DNA from: Aradus depressus
Lineage: Eukaryota; Arthropoda; Insecta; Hemiptera; Aradidae
Direction of reading: 5' to 3'
DNA length: 64,000 nucleotides
NCBI GenBank assembly: GCA_963662175.1
Contig: OY759225.1
Location: 18,463,601-18,527,600 of the forward strand
Numbering within the stretch: position 1 is the stretch's first letter; the number at the start of each line of letters is the position of its first letter. Shown here piece after piece: positions 9,959 through 20,742 of the stretch. The translations under genes were made by a program, and so were the position numbers. The notes beneath the pieces were generated by a model that saw only the letters and a list, made by a program, of their open reading frames with translations, was not told the origin of the DNA and did not search any database.

Positions 9959-10500
9959 ATGCATCTACCTATAGGTAAATGCATTATTCGTTGCCCCCCA
10001 TACATAAACAACAGAACACTTCATAACGATCTTATGATACACACAGTACCCGACACAATTCAAACTTCTTACATACGGTTTTGCAGAAAACTTTACACAC
10101 ATACAAACCCAGAAATACGAACTTTATCTTCACAACACTTACCACATAACCCCTCACGGAAGTTGAAGAGAAGATGGAACCGCGACTTACTGCCACCTTG
10201 AATCATATTCGTTCTTAAATTATTTTTTTTTTTACAACATTTTTCTTTACTTATATCATCTCTCTTACCCATCCATGAAAATTGTCTTTCAATTCCTTTT
10301 TATTTATTTATTTTATTTTATTTATTTATTTTTTCTGTTCTTGTCCTAATAATTAAGATAAATTTTCGTCCCGAAGACCTACCACAGGGTGGCCTTCCTC
10401 TCACATGCCATTCACGCCAACATATCAATACCATCATAGATGCTGATTGTTGCACCCTAGCAACAGTTGTATCTTTATAAATAAAAGACAAAAAAGAAAA
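9959..10500 (+). pseudogene. LINE-C 3' end: Jockey-like RT C-terminus and 3' UTR
   Basis: The frame 9959-10201 encodes the region downstream of RT in Jockey-like LINEs: PPYINNRTLHNDLMIHTVPD, then the basic end KLKRRWNRDLLPP and a stop. This parallels RRLNRRWPRDLL in LINE-E. The 3' UTR (10380-10500) carries GGGTGGCCTTCCTCTCACAT and AGCAACAGTTGTATCTTTAT and ends in an A-rich tail. It is 5'-truncated. Inverted copies lie at 11085-11560, 11640-11830 and (3' UTR) 40205-40390. Confidence 0.85.
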
Positions 10501-11080
10501 AAAATTATCTATTCGTAGCCAGATGTAGTGTAGGTACTTACTTGATAAATAAATAATACAGAGGTAACCATTCTAACAATATATTTACTAAACAATTTTC
10601 ATCAAAATTTGTTTTATCTTACTATGGACATTAATCAATGCGATAATATGAAAACTGTATTGTTCATCTATTATTTGAGTTTTATCAGAGATATAGAATT
10701 ACACTGTTTCCATTATACAAATGTATCTACTTAATATCAGTATATTTTGAGAGCCAATTATTAGCTGTATGATAATAATGTAATTAATTGAGTTGAGAAA
10801 CGGGATCATTATGTAAGAACTTATGATAAATAAAACAACTTTTTTTTTTAAATATTGTCTATTCCACAAAAATGTTTACTAAAAACGTAAAATATTACAT
10901 TTTTGGCCAAAAAGCAGATTATTTGATAATTTAGAACAACTGAAAATAAATAAAGCCAATAAAAAAAAAAGTCATCGTTGAATCATTAATGTATTTGCCA
11001 GAACGGATTTATCAATTTGCAACAATCTATGATGTACATATAGATATGGTGGCATGCGAGAAGAAAAAAATAAATAAAAA
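10501..11080. other. unassigned AT-rich stretch
   Basis: No motif recognised beyond A/T-rich sequence. Confidence 0.5.
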
Positions 11081-11084
11081 TAAT

Positions 11085-11560
11085 AATTTTTTTTTTTCAA
11101 CTGTTGCCATGATACAACAACCAGCTACCAAGAGGACTTGATTGATAGTTGATGTCTTGATTGGCGTGAGAGAGGAAGGCCACCCAGCGGTAGCTCCTCA
11201 GGGTGAAATTAAAAAACAATGAATATTATGATTATTATCAATGAATATTAAGCAATGGGCGGTTGCAATTTGGAAATATAGTAAGTCACCGTTCCATCTC
11301 CTCTCCGTGGCAAGTGTGGTGAAGAAAGTGAGTGGAGGTATGGATTTGAATGCGATTTGCTAAGGAAACGTCTGCAAAGGTCCTGAATTGTGTCGTGTAC
11401 TCTGTTTGTCATGAGGTCATCGTGGAGTGTTCTTTTACTTACGTATAGTGGGCATTGCGTAATGAGTCTGAGTGTCTTTGACTGGAAAACCTGGATACGT
11501 TTCAGGTTAGAAATTTTAGCCGAACCTAAGATATGTGAGCCATACATATATAAAAGTAAT
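11085..11560 (-). pseudogene. LINE-C copy: RT C-terminus and 3' UTR
   Basis: Minus frame 11547-11248 contains AKISNLKRIQVFQSKTLRLI, the motif following RT in Jockey-like elements (compare QSNINRIQAFQSKVLRRI in LINE-E), then CPLYVSKRTLHDDLMTNRV. The 3' UTR part (11085-11210) has the reverse of the LINE-C GGTGGCCTTCCTCTC block and ends at a T run, the complement of the poly-A tail. The coding end is frameshifted relative to LINE-C at 10 kb. Confidence 0.85.
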
Positions 11561-11639
11561 AATAATAATAGAAAAATATATTAAAATTTAAAAAAATGAA
11601 TTGAAGGACAATTTTGATGGATGGGTAGTAAAAGTAAAG

Positions 11640-11835
11640 GAAAATAATGTTGAAAAATATTAATAACGAATATGAATCAAGTTGGCAATAAGTCGCGGTT
11701 CTACCTTCTCTTCAACCTTCAAAGTAAGTTTTGTGAAGATATATACGTATTTCTGGGTTTATATTTGTGTAAAGTTTGGTAAAAACCCGTATGTGAGTAG
11801 TTTGTATTATTTCGGATACTGTTTGTTGAATTATA
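11640..11835 (-). pseudogene. second LINE-C fragment
   Basis: Reverse complement of the last ~150 bp of the LINE-C coding region: matches to TTTACACAAATATAAACCC, CAGAAATACG and AGAACCGCGACTTATTGCC. Orientation and order suggest two adjacent or nested LINE-C insertions. Confidence 0.75.
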
Positions 11836-12400
11836 AATTATAACTTAACTTTGCGAAGTACGAACCATTCTTATATGTATATCAGATATGAAAGAGGGGT
11901 AGGATTAGGTAGTTTAAATTCCAACTCTTTTCCTTATCTGATATATAAGAATATTTCGCATTCAGTAAACTGAGTTAGTTTATAACTAAACTATAATAAA
12001 TGTATAAAATATTTTTGATATAGATAATATTATAAAAACGAGTTTATTTTATTTATTTAATAATGTAATTTATGCAACCACATAATATGGGATGGAATAA
12101 TGGACCCGTGTTCGTCTACATCAAAGGGTCATTAATTATTTCGTGTATAGTATTATGTTAATATATTCAAAAACAGAGTTAAATTTTAAACCACAAGCGG
12201 GAAATATTTAAATAAATATGAGAAAGTAAAGTAATTATCAAAATATATTTTCATCACTTTTCGTAATATCAGAGACATAAACTCAGGGTATCAGTTTCAT
12301 TTTATGAAACACTAAAAATATTTTATTTTCCCATCGGTTCTACTTTATAAATAATTATTTCTGAAACATTTGCACTTCTGAGCTTCTATGTTAATTTTGG
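11836..12400. other. unassigned AT-rich stretch
   Basis: No recognised gene or repeat; several A/T microsatellite-like tracts. Confidence 0.45.
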
Positions 12401-12404
12401 GCAG

Positions 12405-12843
12405 TAAATGCGCCATGGTTCCTGAGGAACAAGCAGCTTCACGAAGAACTAGGCATGTCATATGTTGAGAACTTCGTGAAGAGGGTTACCAAGAAGTTCC
12501 TGGATTCCCTAAAAACCAGGACCAGCGTACTATGAACTAGGGAAGACGACTCCTGGCCCAAGACTCAAGCCACGGTTCTCTCAAGACATTCTTCCTTAGA
12601 GACCAAGTATTCAAGTTTACTTTCATAATTGTTAGCCATTTTCGGAATTATCTTTTACATTCATCTTTTTGTTCATTTCTATAAGCAATCCTAGGTGGTT
12701 CTCAAGATGAGACTACGCCAATCTGTTATTTTATATGTTTTTTTTATATATTATTTATTATATGTTTATATTTAAACCTATTAGCATAGCATGTAATATG
12801 CTGAACTAGTAAAATAAAAAGAATAAAATGTTATTTTTAAAAA
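12405..12843 (+). pseudogene. LINE-D 3' end (Jockey-like)
   Basis: Reading from 12408 gives NAPWFLRNKQLHEELGMSYV then ENFVKRVTKKFLDSL before a stop at 12534. N-A-P-W-x-x-R-N-x-x-L/I-H-x-E/D-L is the hallmark of the Jockey C-terminal region. About 300 bp of 3' UTR follow, ending AAAATAAAAAGAATAAAATG. The segment is too short to appear as a long ORF. Confidence 0.75.
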
Positions 12844-14085
12844 ACGTTGTCCCGTAATGTGGGTTAGTATCTTTGTCTCCTGAAGGCTATTCTTACACTA
12901 TAATTCATATATATATATATATTTACAGTAAGTATAATATATATTATATTTTATACTTCATATTTACTTTAAGGAGTACCTGACATCTCACAGGCTCTAT
13001 CTGAGAAATACACACTCTGAGAACCAACACACAATTTTACATGAAGACAAGTTAACTAATTTCGTTCTGATAATATTTTGGACCAAATCTGACGAAAACC
13101 AAGGCCACTTCATTTGGCAGCGGAAATACATTTTGTATCGAAATTTCTGGATCGATTTCCGGTTATTATTGCTTTATCTTATTATTGTGAATAAATTAAT
13201 GAAAAATTGCACGATGAAGTACATCTCGTTTTTGTTGATAGGTTTTGTGATAAAGCCGGGCATTAACTGCAAGGTCACATCGCCTACTACCAGAACGCTT
13301 GGTTGAAAACTTCCGTTCAGAAACTCCTTATAACTTATACAGTCAGTGACTCTCCAATGCGAAATGTTAACCCCTTACTCATGAAGGGGTTATCATGAAG
13401 TCTTCTGACGTCTGTAGGAGTTTTTGCTTTCAAATCACGTTCGAAGAATGTCGTACGGTCCCCTAAAAAGGATCAGCATGGAAAGAGGAGATGGAGTAAG
13501 GTTTATACAGGAATATGATGAATATGGCGGATATTTCCGTGTGACAGCAAAATAACTTTTTATTCACTATTTTCAAATTGTACAAACTTAATTTTCCGGC
13601 CAGTCGAAAAGAGAACTTGACAAACTCTAAGTGTGTAGAGAAAACACAATTGTCGAAAAGAAAAGAACATTACTTATATTTTAAGTAGTCAATTCACAAC
13701 CAAATACTTGATAATTGGCAAACATAAGTGTTCAAATTAAAAATTTTAAATTTTTATTACAACTATGCACTAGCATAATCCATAAAACTGATTACTGAAT
13801 TATTTTGTTCGAAAGAATAGGGTTACTAAAGGCCAGAACATCCCATATTAGTCAGAATAGGCAGAGAGATTATTTTATCTAAAATTTTCTTTTAATCGAA
13901 TAACAACATTAAAAAGTTCCAGTATCAAGATTACAAAATATAACTTGTTCCGGTCCATACTAGATCAGCAATGAATACATGAAATAACCATACAGATAAA
14001 CAAAAATTATTTAGTTCATATAAATATTTAAGACACAGTTATACATTATATAGAATGTATAGGAGATGATTCCAATCATGAAAGG
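12844..14085. other. unassigned stretch with one small SINE-1 fragment
   Basis: Mostly unrecognised. A minus-strand SINE-1 fragment lies at about 13250-13310 (AAAGCCGGGCATTAACTGC, TCACATCGCCTACTACCAGA). No coding sequence supported. Confidence 0.5.
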
Positions 14086-14087
14086 AC

Positions 14088-14160
14088 GACAGTAGCTCGA
14101 AATTGCTTGTTTATTGAGCTCAAGATCGTGGGTTCGAAACCCGGCCCAATCCGTTAGGTA
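14088..14160 (+). mobile_element. SINE-1 head fragment
   Basis: CAGTAGCTCGAAATTGCTTG and GATCGTGGGTTCGAAACCCG correspond to A- and B-box regions of the SINE-1 head. The body is absent. Confidence 0.75.
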
Positions 14161-15010
14161 TTTTGTCTATATTCATATTAAAATATATTATTGTGAATTC
14201 AGATTCTCTTCATATTACCCTAAAATATATTGAAAACATTGTTCAAACAAAAATTCTTGGAAAAATTAAGAGAAATATTTTTAAATTCAAATTTTAAAAC
14301 AAAAAGCAGCCTCTTCTTTTTGTTTTCATTTTGCCGGTTACCGAAACACTACATATGTAATGAGAAAAAGTAGGAAATATGCCTAAGAATATGGAATAAA
14401 ATAATAAATATGACTGAATAAATAACACAAAATAAATATGTGTAATTTTAGGATAAAATATATTTGTCTAAAGTCTTACATGTGCGATGTTTATTTAACA
14501 TGCGCGTGATGAAAGATGAGTGGTTGCCTACACGCGACCGGTAAGGCGACTGACTACTGCCTCAAGCCGCCGATAGGGCGCAGTATCTCTGCGTCTCCCC
14601 CCACTTCTGACCCCCCCCCCCCCCCCACCTCACGGCCCCTCAAACTTTCTTCCGTCTTTACAAAGCAGGTGAAATTTAGTCAATTATTCAATTCATCCCC
14701 TTCCACTTTTGCCGAGAGAGGCAACCTTTGAATGACCCCCATTAAAATTATATACGTCAACGTGGAAAAGGCACATTTTTAAATATTTATAGGAAAACTC
14801 CCGAAAGGGAGAGAAGGAAGGTTAATGGTTTTTATTAGCGTCTTTGGAATAAGTTTATCATATTTTGAATATACATTTTTTTCTCTTTTTAAAAAAAGAC
14901 AATTTTTTAGCCCATTATTCAAGTAAAAGTAAGCTTAAGAAATTAAGAAATCACGTTGCTACATTTATGCTGTGTCTAACATTGACACACAAAAACACTT
15001 TAACATTTCA
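14161..15010. other. unassigned stretch including a poly-C run
   Basis: A C run at about 14608-14625 creates the short proline-rich frame 14516-14731; no family motif seen. The rest is AT-rich. Confidence 0.45.
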
Positions 15011-15014
15011 CTGA

Positions 15015-15072
15015 ACATTGGTCATATCGCCTACCACCAGAGCGTTTTTTTGTCGCTCTGTCTGTACATTCG
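15015..15072 (-). mobile_element. SINE-1 fragment
   Basis: GGTCATATCGCCTACCACCA then GAGCG and TCGCTCTGTC match the distal part of SINE-1 in reverse. Confidence 0.7.
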
Positions 15073-15229
15073 ACAATAGAAGTATACAAGCATAATAATA
15101 GTAAAATACCACGTGTCTCATCAATTACTGGGCAGGTTCCTCTGAAAGGATTGGGATACCGCCAAATTATTTTAATTTAAAGACCCAAACTATTATTTTT
15201 AAGAGCAAATAATTTACAATCGTAATAAT

Positions 15230-15875
15230 AGGGTTCCTTCCTCTAACCAGATGCGTTACCTCGGGTTCTACTTAGACAGCCGACTGACGTGGAACCCACA
15301 CACACGACTCAAACGACAACAGTTGAATCGACGTTACGGACTACTACGTAGACTACTTGGACCAAAATCAAAACTTTCTACTGCCAACAAACTGACCATT
15401 TACAAGACTATAATACGCCCAATATGGACATACGGCCTCGAACTATGGGGTACAGCCAAACAATCCAATATAAACCGCATCCAAGCTTTCCAGTCCAAAG
15501 TCCTTCGTCGAATTGTAAATGCTCCCTTCTACGTCACCAATAAAGACCTAAACTTCCCAACCGTCCAAGAACATGTCCAATCCCGATTCTTAAATTTCCA
15601 CAATAAACTTTCATCCCATCCTAACCCATTTGCACAAGTCCTATCCTCTCAATCCCATCCTGACAATCCTCCACGCCGTCTGAATAGGAGGTGGCCTCGA
15701 GATCTTCTAAGGGAAATCTAAACATTGTACTAGTATCTAGGGAGTGTCAGCGCTGGCTGACCTCTCCCAACATGTGGCATAGACACTCAGGCCTACAGTT
15801 AACATATTTGCTCATTATATAAAATGTATATAGATTGCAAATAAATAAATAAAAAAAAATAAAAAAAAATAATAA
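15230..15875 (+). pseudogene. LINE-E copy 1: Jockey-like RT C-terminal domain and 3' UTR
   Basis: The frame 15251-15721 (156 codons) begins MRYLGFYLDSRLTWNPHTRL, the thumb-region motif Y-L-G-x-x-L-D-x-x-L-T-W-x-x-H of non-LTR RTs. It continues with TIIRPIWTYGLELWG and NINRIQAFQSKVLRRI and ends RRLNRRWPRDLLREI. The catalytic YADD region lies upstream and is missing, so this is a 5'-truncated copy. Relative to copy 2 at 58.7 kb it lacks 12 nt (in frame) around 15544, but the remaining frame is intact, suggesting recent arrival. The 3' UTR ends in an A-rich tail (15835-15880) directly abutting the 12S tandem array. Confidence 0.9.
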
Positions 15876-15882
15876 AAAAATA

Positions 15883-16498
15883 GGGTATCTAATCCTAGTT
15901 TATACTGTGATTATCATATAATAATAGGGTATCTAATCCTAGTTTATACTGTGATTATCATATAATAAAAGGGTATCTAATCCTAGTTTATACTGTGATT
16001 ATCATATAATAATAGGGTATCTAATCCTAGTTTATACTGTGATTATCATATAATAATAGGGTATCTAATCCTAGTTTATACTGTGATTATCATATAATAA
16101 TAGGGTATCTAATCCTAGTTTATACTGTGATTATCATATAATAATAGGGTATCTAATCCTAGTTTATACTGTGATTATCATATAATAATAGGGTATCTAA
16201 TCCTAGTTTATACTGTGATTATCATATAATAATAGGGTATCTAATCCTAGTTTATACTGTGATTATCATATAATAATAGGGTATCTAATCCTAGTTTATA
16301 CTGTGATTATCATATAATAATAGGGTATCTAATCCTAGTTTATACTGTGATTATCATATAATAATAGGGTATCTAATCCTAGTTTATACTGTGATTATCA
16401 TATAATAATAGGGTATCTAATCCTAGTTTATACTGTGATTATCGTATAATAATAGGGTATCTAATCCTAGTTTATACTGTGATTATCATATAATAATA
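15883..16498 (-). repeat. 14 tandem copies of a 44-bp mitochondrial 12S rRNA fragment
   Basis: GGGTATCTAATCCTAG recurs at 15883, 15927, 15971 and every 44 bp to 16455, giving 14 near-identical units with at most one or two substitutions each. The reverse complement contains AAACTAGGATTAGATACCC, the near-universal core of mitochondrial 12S rRNA. The last unit runs into a longer 12S copy. The unit is not a CRISPR repeat: there are no unique spacers. Confidence 0.97.
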
Positions 16499-16800
16499 AC
16501 CAAAAACTATAAATTTACTGAAATTTCACCTAACAGTAATTTAAATAATTGAAATAAATAATAATAATACATCTTATTAAAAATCACTCGTAACCTCGAC
16601 TGCTGGCACAACTTTAGTCAGGCCTAAAAAAATTAGCTGAAACAAGAATGATCTCATTTACAAATCTATAAATTGCGCAACTAATCTGATCATTTAGATA
16701 AATAATCATTGCAAAAACTAGCATATAAATCTACAATTAAGCGATTAAAATAGCAAGAATCAAACTATAAAATAGAGATTTAAAGAAAATAAAGGAGCAA
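16455..16800 (-). pseudogene. NUMT: nuclear copy of mitochondrial 12S rRNA (5' half)
   Basis: On the minus strand the order is GTGCCAGCAGTCGAGGTTAC (the 530-loop region, at about 16590-16609), then about 130 nt later AAACTAGGATTAGATACCC (16455-16475). These are the two strongest landmarks of small-subunit rRNA, at the spacing expected for a compact insect 12S molecule. One difference in the universally conserved loop (CGAGG for CGCGG) fits a decaying pseudogene. The end near 16800 is approximate; no tRNA-Val or control region was recognised. Confidence 0.85.
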
Positions 16801-16802
16801 AT

Positions 16803-16945
16803 ATGAGCCCGACTCTACTTTGGTACTCCTAAATTTTACCACCATTCTTGTTCTCGTTGGGTAGGGGTCCTTAACTAGTACTTGACATCGTTCAAGTTCG
16901 GACAATTTAAAGTCCCATCCGAAGGACACTTCCTCTTATTTCCTA
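16803..16945 (-). mobile_element. SINE-1 fragment
   Basis: GAGCCCGACTCTACTTTGG, TAGGGGTCCTTAACTAGTAC and AAAGTCCCATCCGAAGGAC are the mid-body of SINE-1 in reverse. Both ends are missing. Confidence 0.85.
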
Positions 16946-17780
16946 TAAATTTAATCTGAAAAATATTTCGATTTTTTGAATATTTACAGAAATAACAAAG
17001 ACCACAAAGATGTACACCATTTTTCAGAACCAATATGAATGAGGCTATATAGAACTTTTTACTATTTCATTCTCGATCAGCTGATAGCACTAAATGTACT
17101 CTAAAACAGTTATTTTCCCTTTTTACGGCTTTCATTTAATACATTTTAAAATATGCAGTTAGTCTTAATAGTCTTTTTATATTAGGTAAGCATTGCACCG
17201 CCATGCGAAGATTTTGTTGTGGTACATGCATTCGGTAAACTCTCAATTTTGAATCCGAATAACGTTTGAGTGGAAACTGAAGCTTTCTATATCCTTGTCT
17301 TGACTGTAATGTTTGTGTGTGGTGGAGTTGTCATTATATACCATATTTTTTTTTAATTAGATATATTAGATCGCAATGGGGGGGCGTCCCCACTCTGCCC
17401 CTCTCTAGCTACGCCAAAGTCAAACGTATCTGATAGGTAGGATTAAAGTCGTAGTCTGTCTATATTGAAATTCTTCTCTTCTAACTGACAAGACAATGAA
17501 GTAAGACGTCGAGAATATAAGAGATTAGAAAGATTAAATTAACTCTGACGGTAAAGAGTGAAGAAATACCTGCTAGCTTGAGAGAGTTGGATATGAATAA
17601 CGATCGAGTTACAGACAGCTAGAAAATAAAGTTGAGGGACGACCTGCTAACTAATTAGAATAATGATAGAAGGAAGAGCTTTCGGCTTGACGTTCACCTC
17701 CAATAGTACTGGTTTTAAGTTCCGACAGAACTTTATTGAAGTTTTTTTACATTTTCAATACTTTCACGTAGTAGTTTTCA
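16946..17780. other. unassigned stretch
   Basis: No motif recognised; a G-run and AT-rich sequence near 17370. No supported coding region. Confidence 0.4.
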
Positions 17781-17784
17781 AGCC

Positions 17785-17987
17785 AGATGGGGAGGAACGT
17801 TAAGCGATGGTCCCGAGCCTGTACAATCCTGTCAGGTACTCGTTAAAGACCCCCTTCATAGATGAATAAAAATTTAAGACTCCCAGAGTAGAGTCAGGCT
17901 GATCCGAGTCACAAAAAAGCGCTTTGGTAGTAGGCGTTATGATCTCATAGCTAAAGCCCGGATATGAGTCATAATAATTAACTGACT
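17785..17987 (+). mobile_element. SINE-1 copy, old subfamily, 5'-truncated
   Basis: Begins in the body (GATGGGGAGGAACGTTAAGC), continues GTCAGGTACTCGTTAAAGAC and GGTAGTAGGCGTTATGATCT, and ends ATGAGTCATAATAATTAACT, an AACTA-type tail. It forms part of an inverted pair with 18845-18990. Confidence 0.85.
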
Positions 17988-18142
17988 AATAATAATAATA
18001 AAATCTAAAATAACATTTTAAAACAATCATCCCAGAAATAACAAAAAACACAATTACGATGCTTGTTTCATAGCACATAGTGGCTTTGTACGAAAATCAT
18101 CCGTTCCTATTGAAAAACATCTTTTCTTTCTCCATGCTATAC
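17940..18142 (+). repeat. left arm of composite inverted repeat
   Basis: From the SINE-1 tail through AACAATCATCCCAGAAATA, TGGCTTTGTACGAAAATCAT and TTGAAAAACATCTTTTC; the reverse complement lies at 18727-18960. Spacer is about 585 bp. Confidence 0.85.
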
Positions 18143-18496
18143 AGAAATAAGGTTCTCTACAAAAGACTTGATGGGAGAGAATTAGAAATGGGGTGGCTTA
18201 TGGGAAGTAAACATGCTATTAAGAGAATCCTTCTAAGTCTAGGGACTTCTTAATAGTATCGTTTCAAGTTAAGCCCTAATGGGTAACTTAACTGACCAGC
18301 TTACAGGGACTTCGTCTAGGAATAGCTGGATAATAGTTGAAGACGATTCAAAGTATAACACAGAGCTTAAACAAAGATATTCCAGGTCTCTGTTTCATTA
18401 AAAGCTCCAACTCACGAAATTTCACTGTCTCCAAAGGCAAGACTGTTAGTTTTAAGTACGAGCAAGGAATTGAGCAGGAAAGTTCTCTTAGAAGAT

Positions 18497-18640
18497 GAGG
18501 ACGCCGGTAGTTAAGAGATAGTGTGCTTGGTTACTGAGATCGAAAGGCCGAGGCCCTTAGGCCGTTTTAGTTTATCTGAAAGTGAAAAAACCTTCAGCAT
18601 GCCGTCCTTCGGATTGGACTTTAAGCAAACTTGTACGTAT
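18497..18640 (+). mobile_element. SINE-1 copy, decayed
   Basis: GACGCCGGTAGTTAAGAGAT (altered A box), CGAGGCCCTTAG and GCCGTCCTTCGGATTGGAC. The B-box region is deleted. It lies in the spacer of the composite inverted repeat. Confidence 0.75.
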
Positions 18641-18726
18641 TATCAATGAAAAATAAAATGATTTCACCAGAATTTCCTGTACGAACATTCCATCCTTGAA
18701 TTTAAGAGTATTTTAAGATTTGCTAC

Positions 18727-18990
18727 TGGGATATGAAAGATGTTTTTCAATAGGAACGGATGATTTTCGTACAAAGCCACTAATGTGCTATTAAACTGGG
18801 ATGATTGTTTTAAAATATATATTTGTTATTGTTATTTTATTATTATTATTATTAGTCAGTTAATTATTATGACTCATGGCCGGGCTTTAGCTACGAGGTC
18901 ATATCGCCTACTACCAGAGCGCTCTTTCATCACTCTGGTGGACATGAGCCTAACTCTACTCGGAGTCTTAAATTTAGCTAAAATAAGATA
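18727..18990 (-). repeat. right arm of composite inverted repeat with SINE-1 (18845-18990)
   Basis: GAAAGATGTTTTTCAATAGG and TTTTCGTACAAAGCCACTAA complement the left arm; then (TTA)n, CAGTTAATTATTATGACTCA and SINE-1 in reverse to ACTCGGAGTCTTAAATTTAG. SINE tail, microsatellite and flank are mirrored together. Confidence 0.85.
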
Positions 18991-19309
18991 TATATGTATA
19001 TACAACTGTCATTGAAGTGTCTCTAAATAACGCGAGAATAGAGCGTTGATGGTAGTTTTTCGAATTTGTTATTGAAATTCTTCGATTCGTATTCATTTGT
19101 AGATACAGTTTGTCATTTAAAAATGAAATAAGCTGTTCGGTATCTCCTGAAATTGGTAAAAATATATTATAATATATTTTTGTAATATAAATATTATTTC
19201 AGATCCTTTATGACTTGTTATCTTTAGATAGTGCGACTAGATAAGGTAAGGTGGGAGCCCAGCACTTCCAGGAAAGCGATAAGAGCACTGAATGCTTAGG
19301 TCCCTAGGT

Positions 19310-19525
19310 GCACCAGCTCTTATTCCTTAACTATTAGCTCTACTGTGGGAGTCCTAAGTTTTGCCTACCCAAGTTTAGCTACCAAAAGTAAGGGGTCTTT
19401 AGTACTTGACATGGCACAGACTCCAATCCGAAGGAAGGTGTGCTCAAGTGTTTCACTTCTTTCAAACCCGCGATCTTGTGTTCAGTAGGCTAGAACGCTA
19501 CCTCTGAACTACAAGCGCTCTGAGT
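19310..19525 (-). mobile_element. divergent SINE-1 copy
   Basis: CTCTACTGTGGGAGTCCTAA and GGGGTCTTTAGTACTTGACA match the SINE-1 body; the head reads AACCCGCGATCTTGTG then CTACCTCTGAACTAC with several substitutions. An older lineage. Confidence 0.75.
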
Positions 19526-20090
19526 CAGGACAATATTTCTGTCACAAAATATCACTTATTCTCTTAAATATGTTTATAAAAATAATATTTACTACAAAAA
19601 CATTTTTTTTAATAATGACAAAATATGGCGTTTAATATTACATTTTTTAGCGAGATAAATAAAAATATTCAATTCACTTTGGAAAATTCCAACATTTTAA
19701 TATCGAAAAAACATACTTTCTATTAACGTAGAAAGCAAAGAGAGTAAAATAATAAAAATGCTAAAATAATTTGTAATTTATCTTAAAAACGTAATAATGA
19801 AATATTTTAATGTTATTTCTATCCACGTTATTAGTTTTGCATTTACAAGGGAAGACATCAGCAACAGACTTTTTATTTTTTTATTACCTTTTAAACCTAA
19901 AATAACATTATTTTATCTCTTTCTTGTTTCAAGCTAAACGAAGTTAGTGAGGTCGGTGAATCATGTTCCTTGGACCGTTGCAAAGCTGCAGTGTTGCCAA
20001 CCAACTCTGTTTTGAAACAATGTTGCTACATCTTTGTTGATAAGCCTTATCATTGTCACAATTCCTCTTTTAGTACTTTCTTATACTTAT
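19526..20090. other. unassigned AT-rich stretch
   Basis: No motif recognised. Confidence 0.45.
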
Positions 20091-20094
20091 AATA

Positions 20095-20715
20095 TTGTAA
20101 TCATGCGAAAATCCGAGATCGGAGTTTCAACTGATTTTCACGTTTCAAGGTCCCCTGATTACTTTGTGTGTGTCTGTATGTGATTGAAACGTTGTGAGCT
20201 CTCTAACGCAATGACGAATGTAGCTATGAACTTGAAATTTGCAATGAAGGGGTCACATGTTTTAACTTAGGTCTGATTAGATTTTGGCCGAAATCGAACG
20301 AAAAATGAGACCACTTTCCCCCGGGACCTAACTACATTTTACAAGATACAGCTTATATTTATGACCTAATCAAAAATATTTTTGAGTAATAGTTGTAGAT
20401 AATACTAAAATACATAATTTATATGAAATATGATTTTTTATAAGTCGTCCGGTTTTTGAGATATATGCGGAATACCATCTTGAAATGTATTTTTGGAACA
20501 CATATTTTTAGGCGTTTCCTTGATTTACCCGAAAACGGTTAGTCCTATCGAAAAATTTATTCTTACCAAAATTGTTCCTTATAAAATTCTCAATATAATC
20601 CTTAGTTTTGACATAGGACCAATACAACAAAAGACATAGCCCAACGAAGAATGTAAACTAAATGCCTTGTAAGGAATATATCCAAGTAATTTTTAAATCG
20701 TAACTCATAGCAACG
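20095..20715 (+). repeat. family X copy (longest)
   Basis: Order: CGAAAATCCGAGATCG, TTTCAACTGATTTTCACG, TGTGTGTCTGTATGTGATTG, GTCTGATTAGATTTTGGCCG, GACCACTTTCCCCCGGGACC, CGGTTTTTGAGATATATGCG, TCCTATCGAAAAATTTATTC. No coding capacity. It shares all these blocks with 21842-22310. I cannot assign it to a transposon class. Confidence 0.75.
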
Positions 20716-20742
20716 AACTTTTGAATATGGTTTATGTATTCG

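Noticed and set aside
15883..16498. CRISPR-like regular array
   Set aside because: The whole 44-bp period is repeated without variable spacers, and it is recognisable mitochondrial 12S rRNA.
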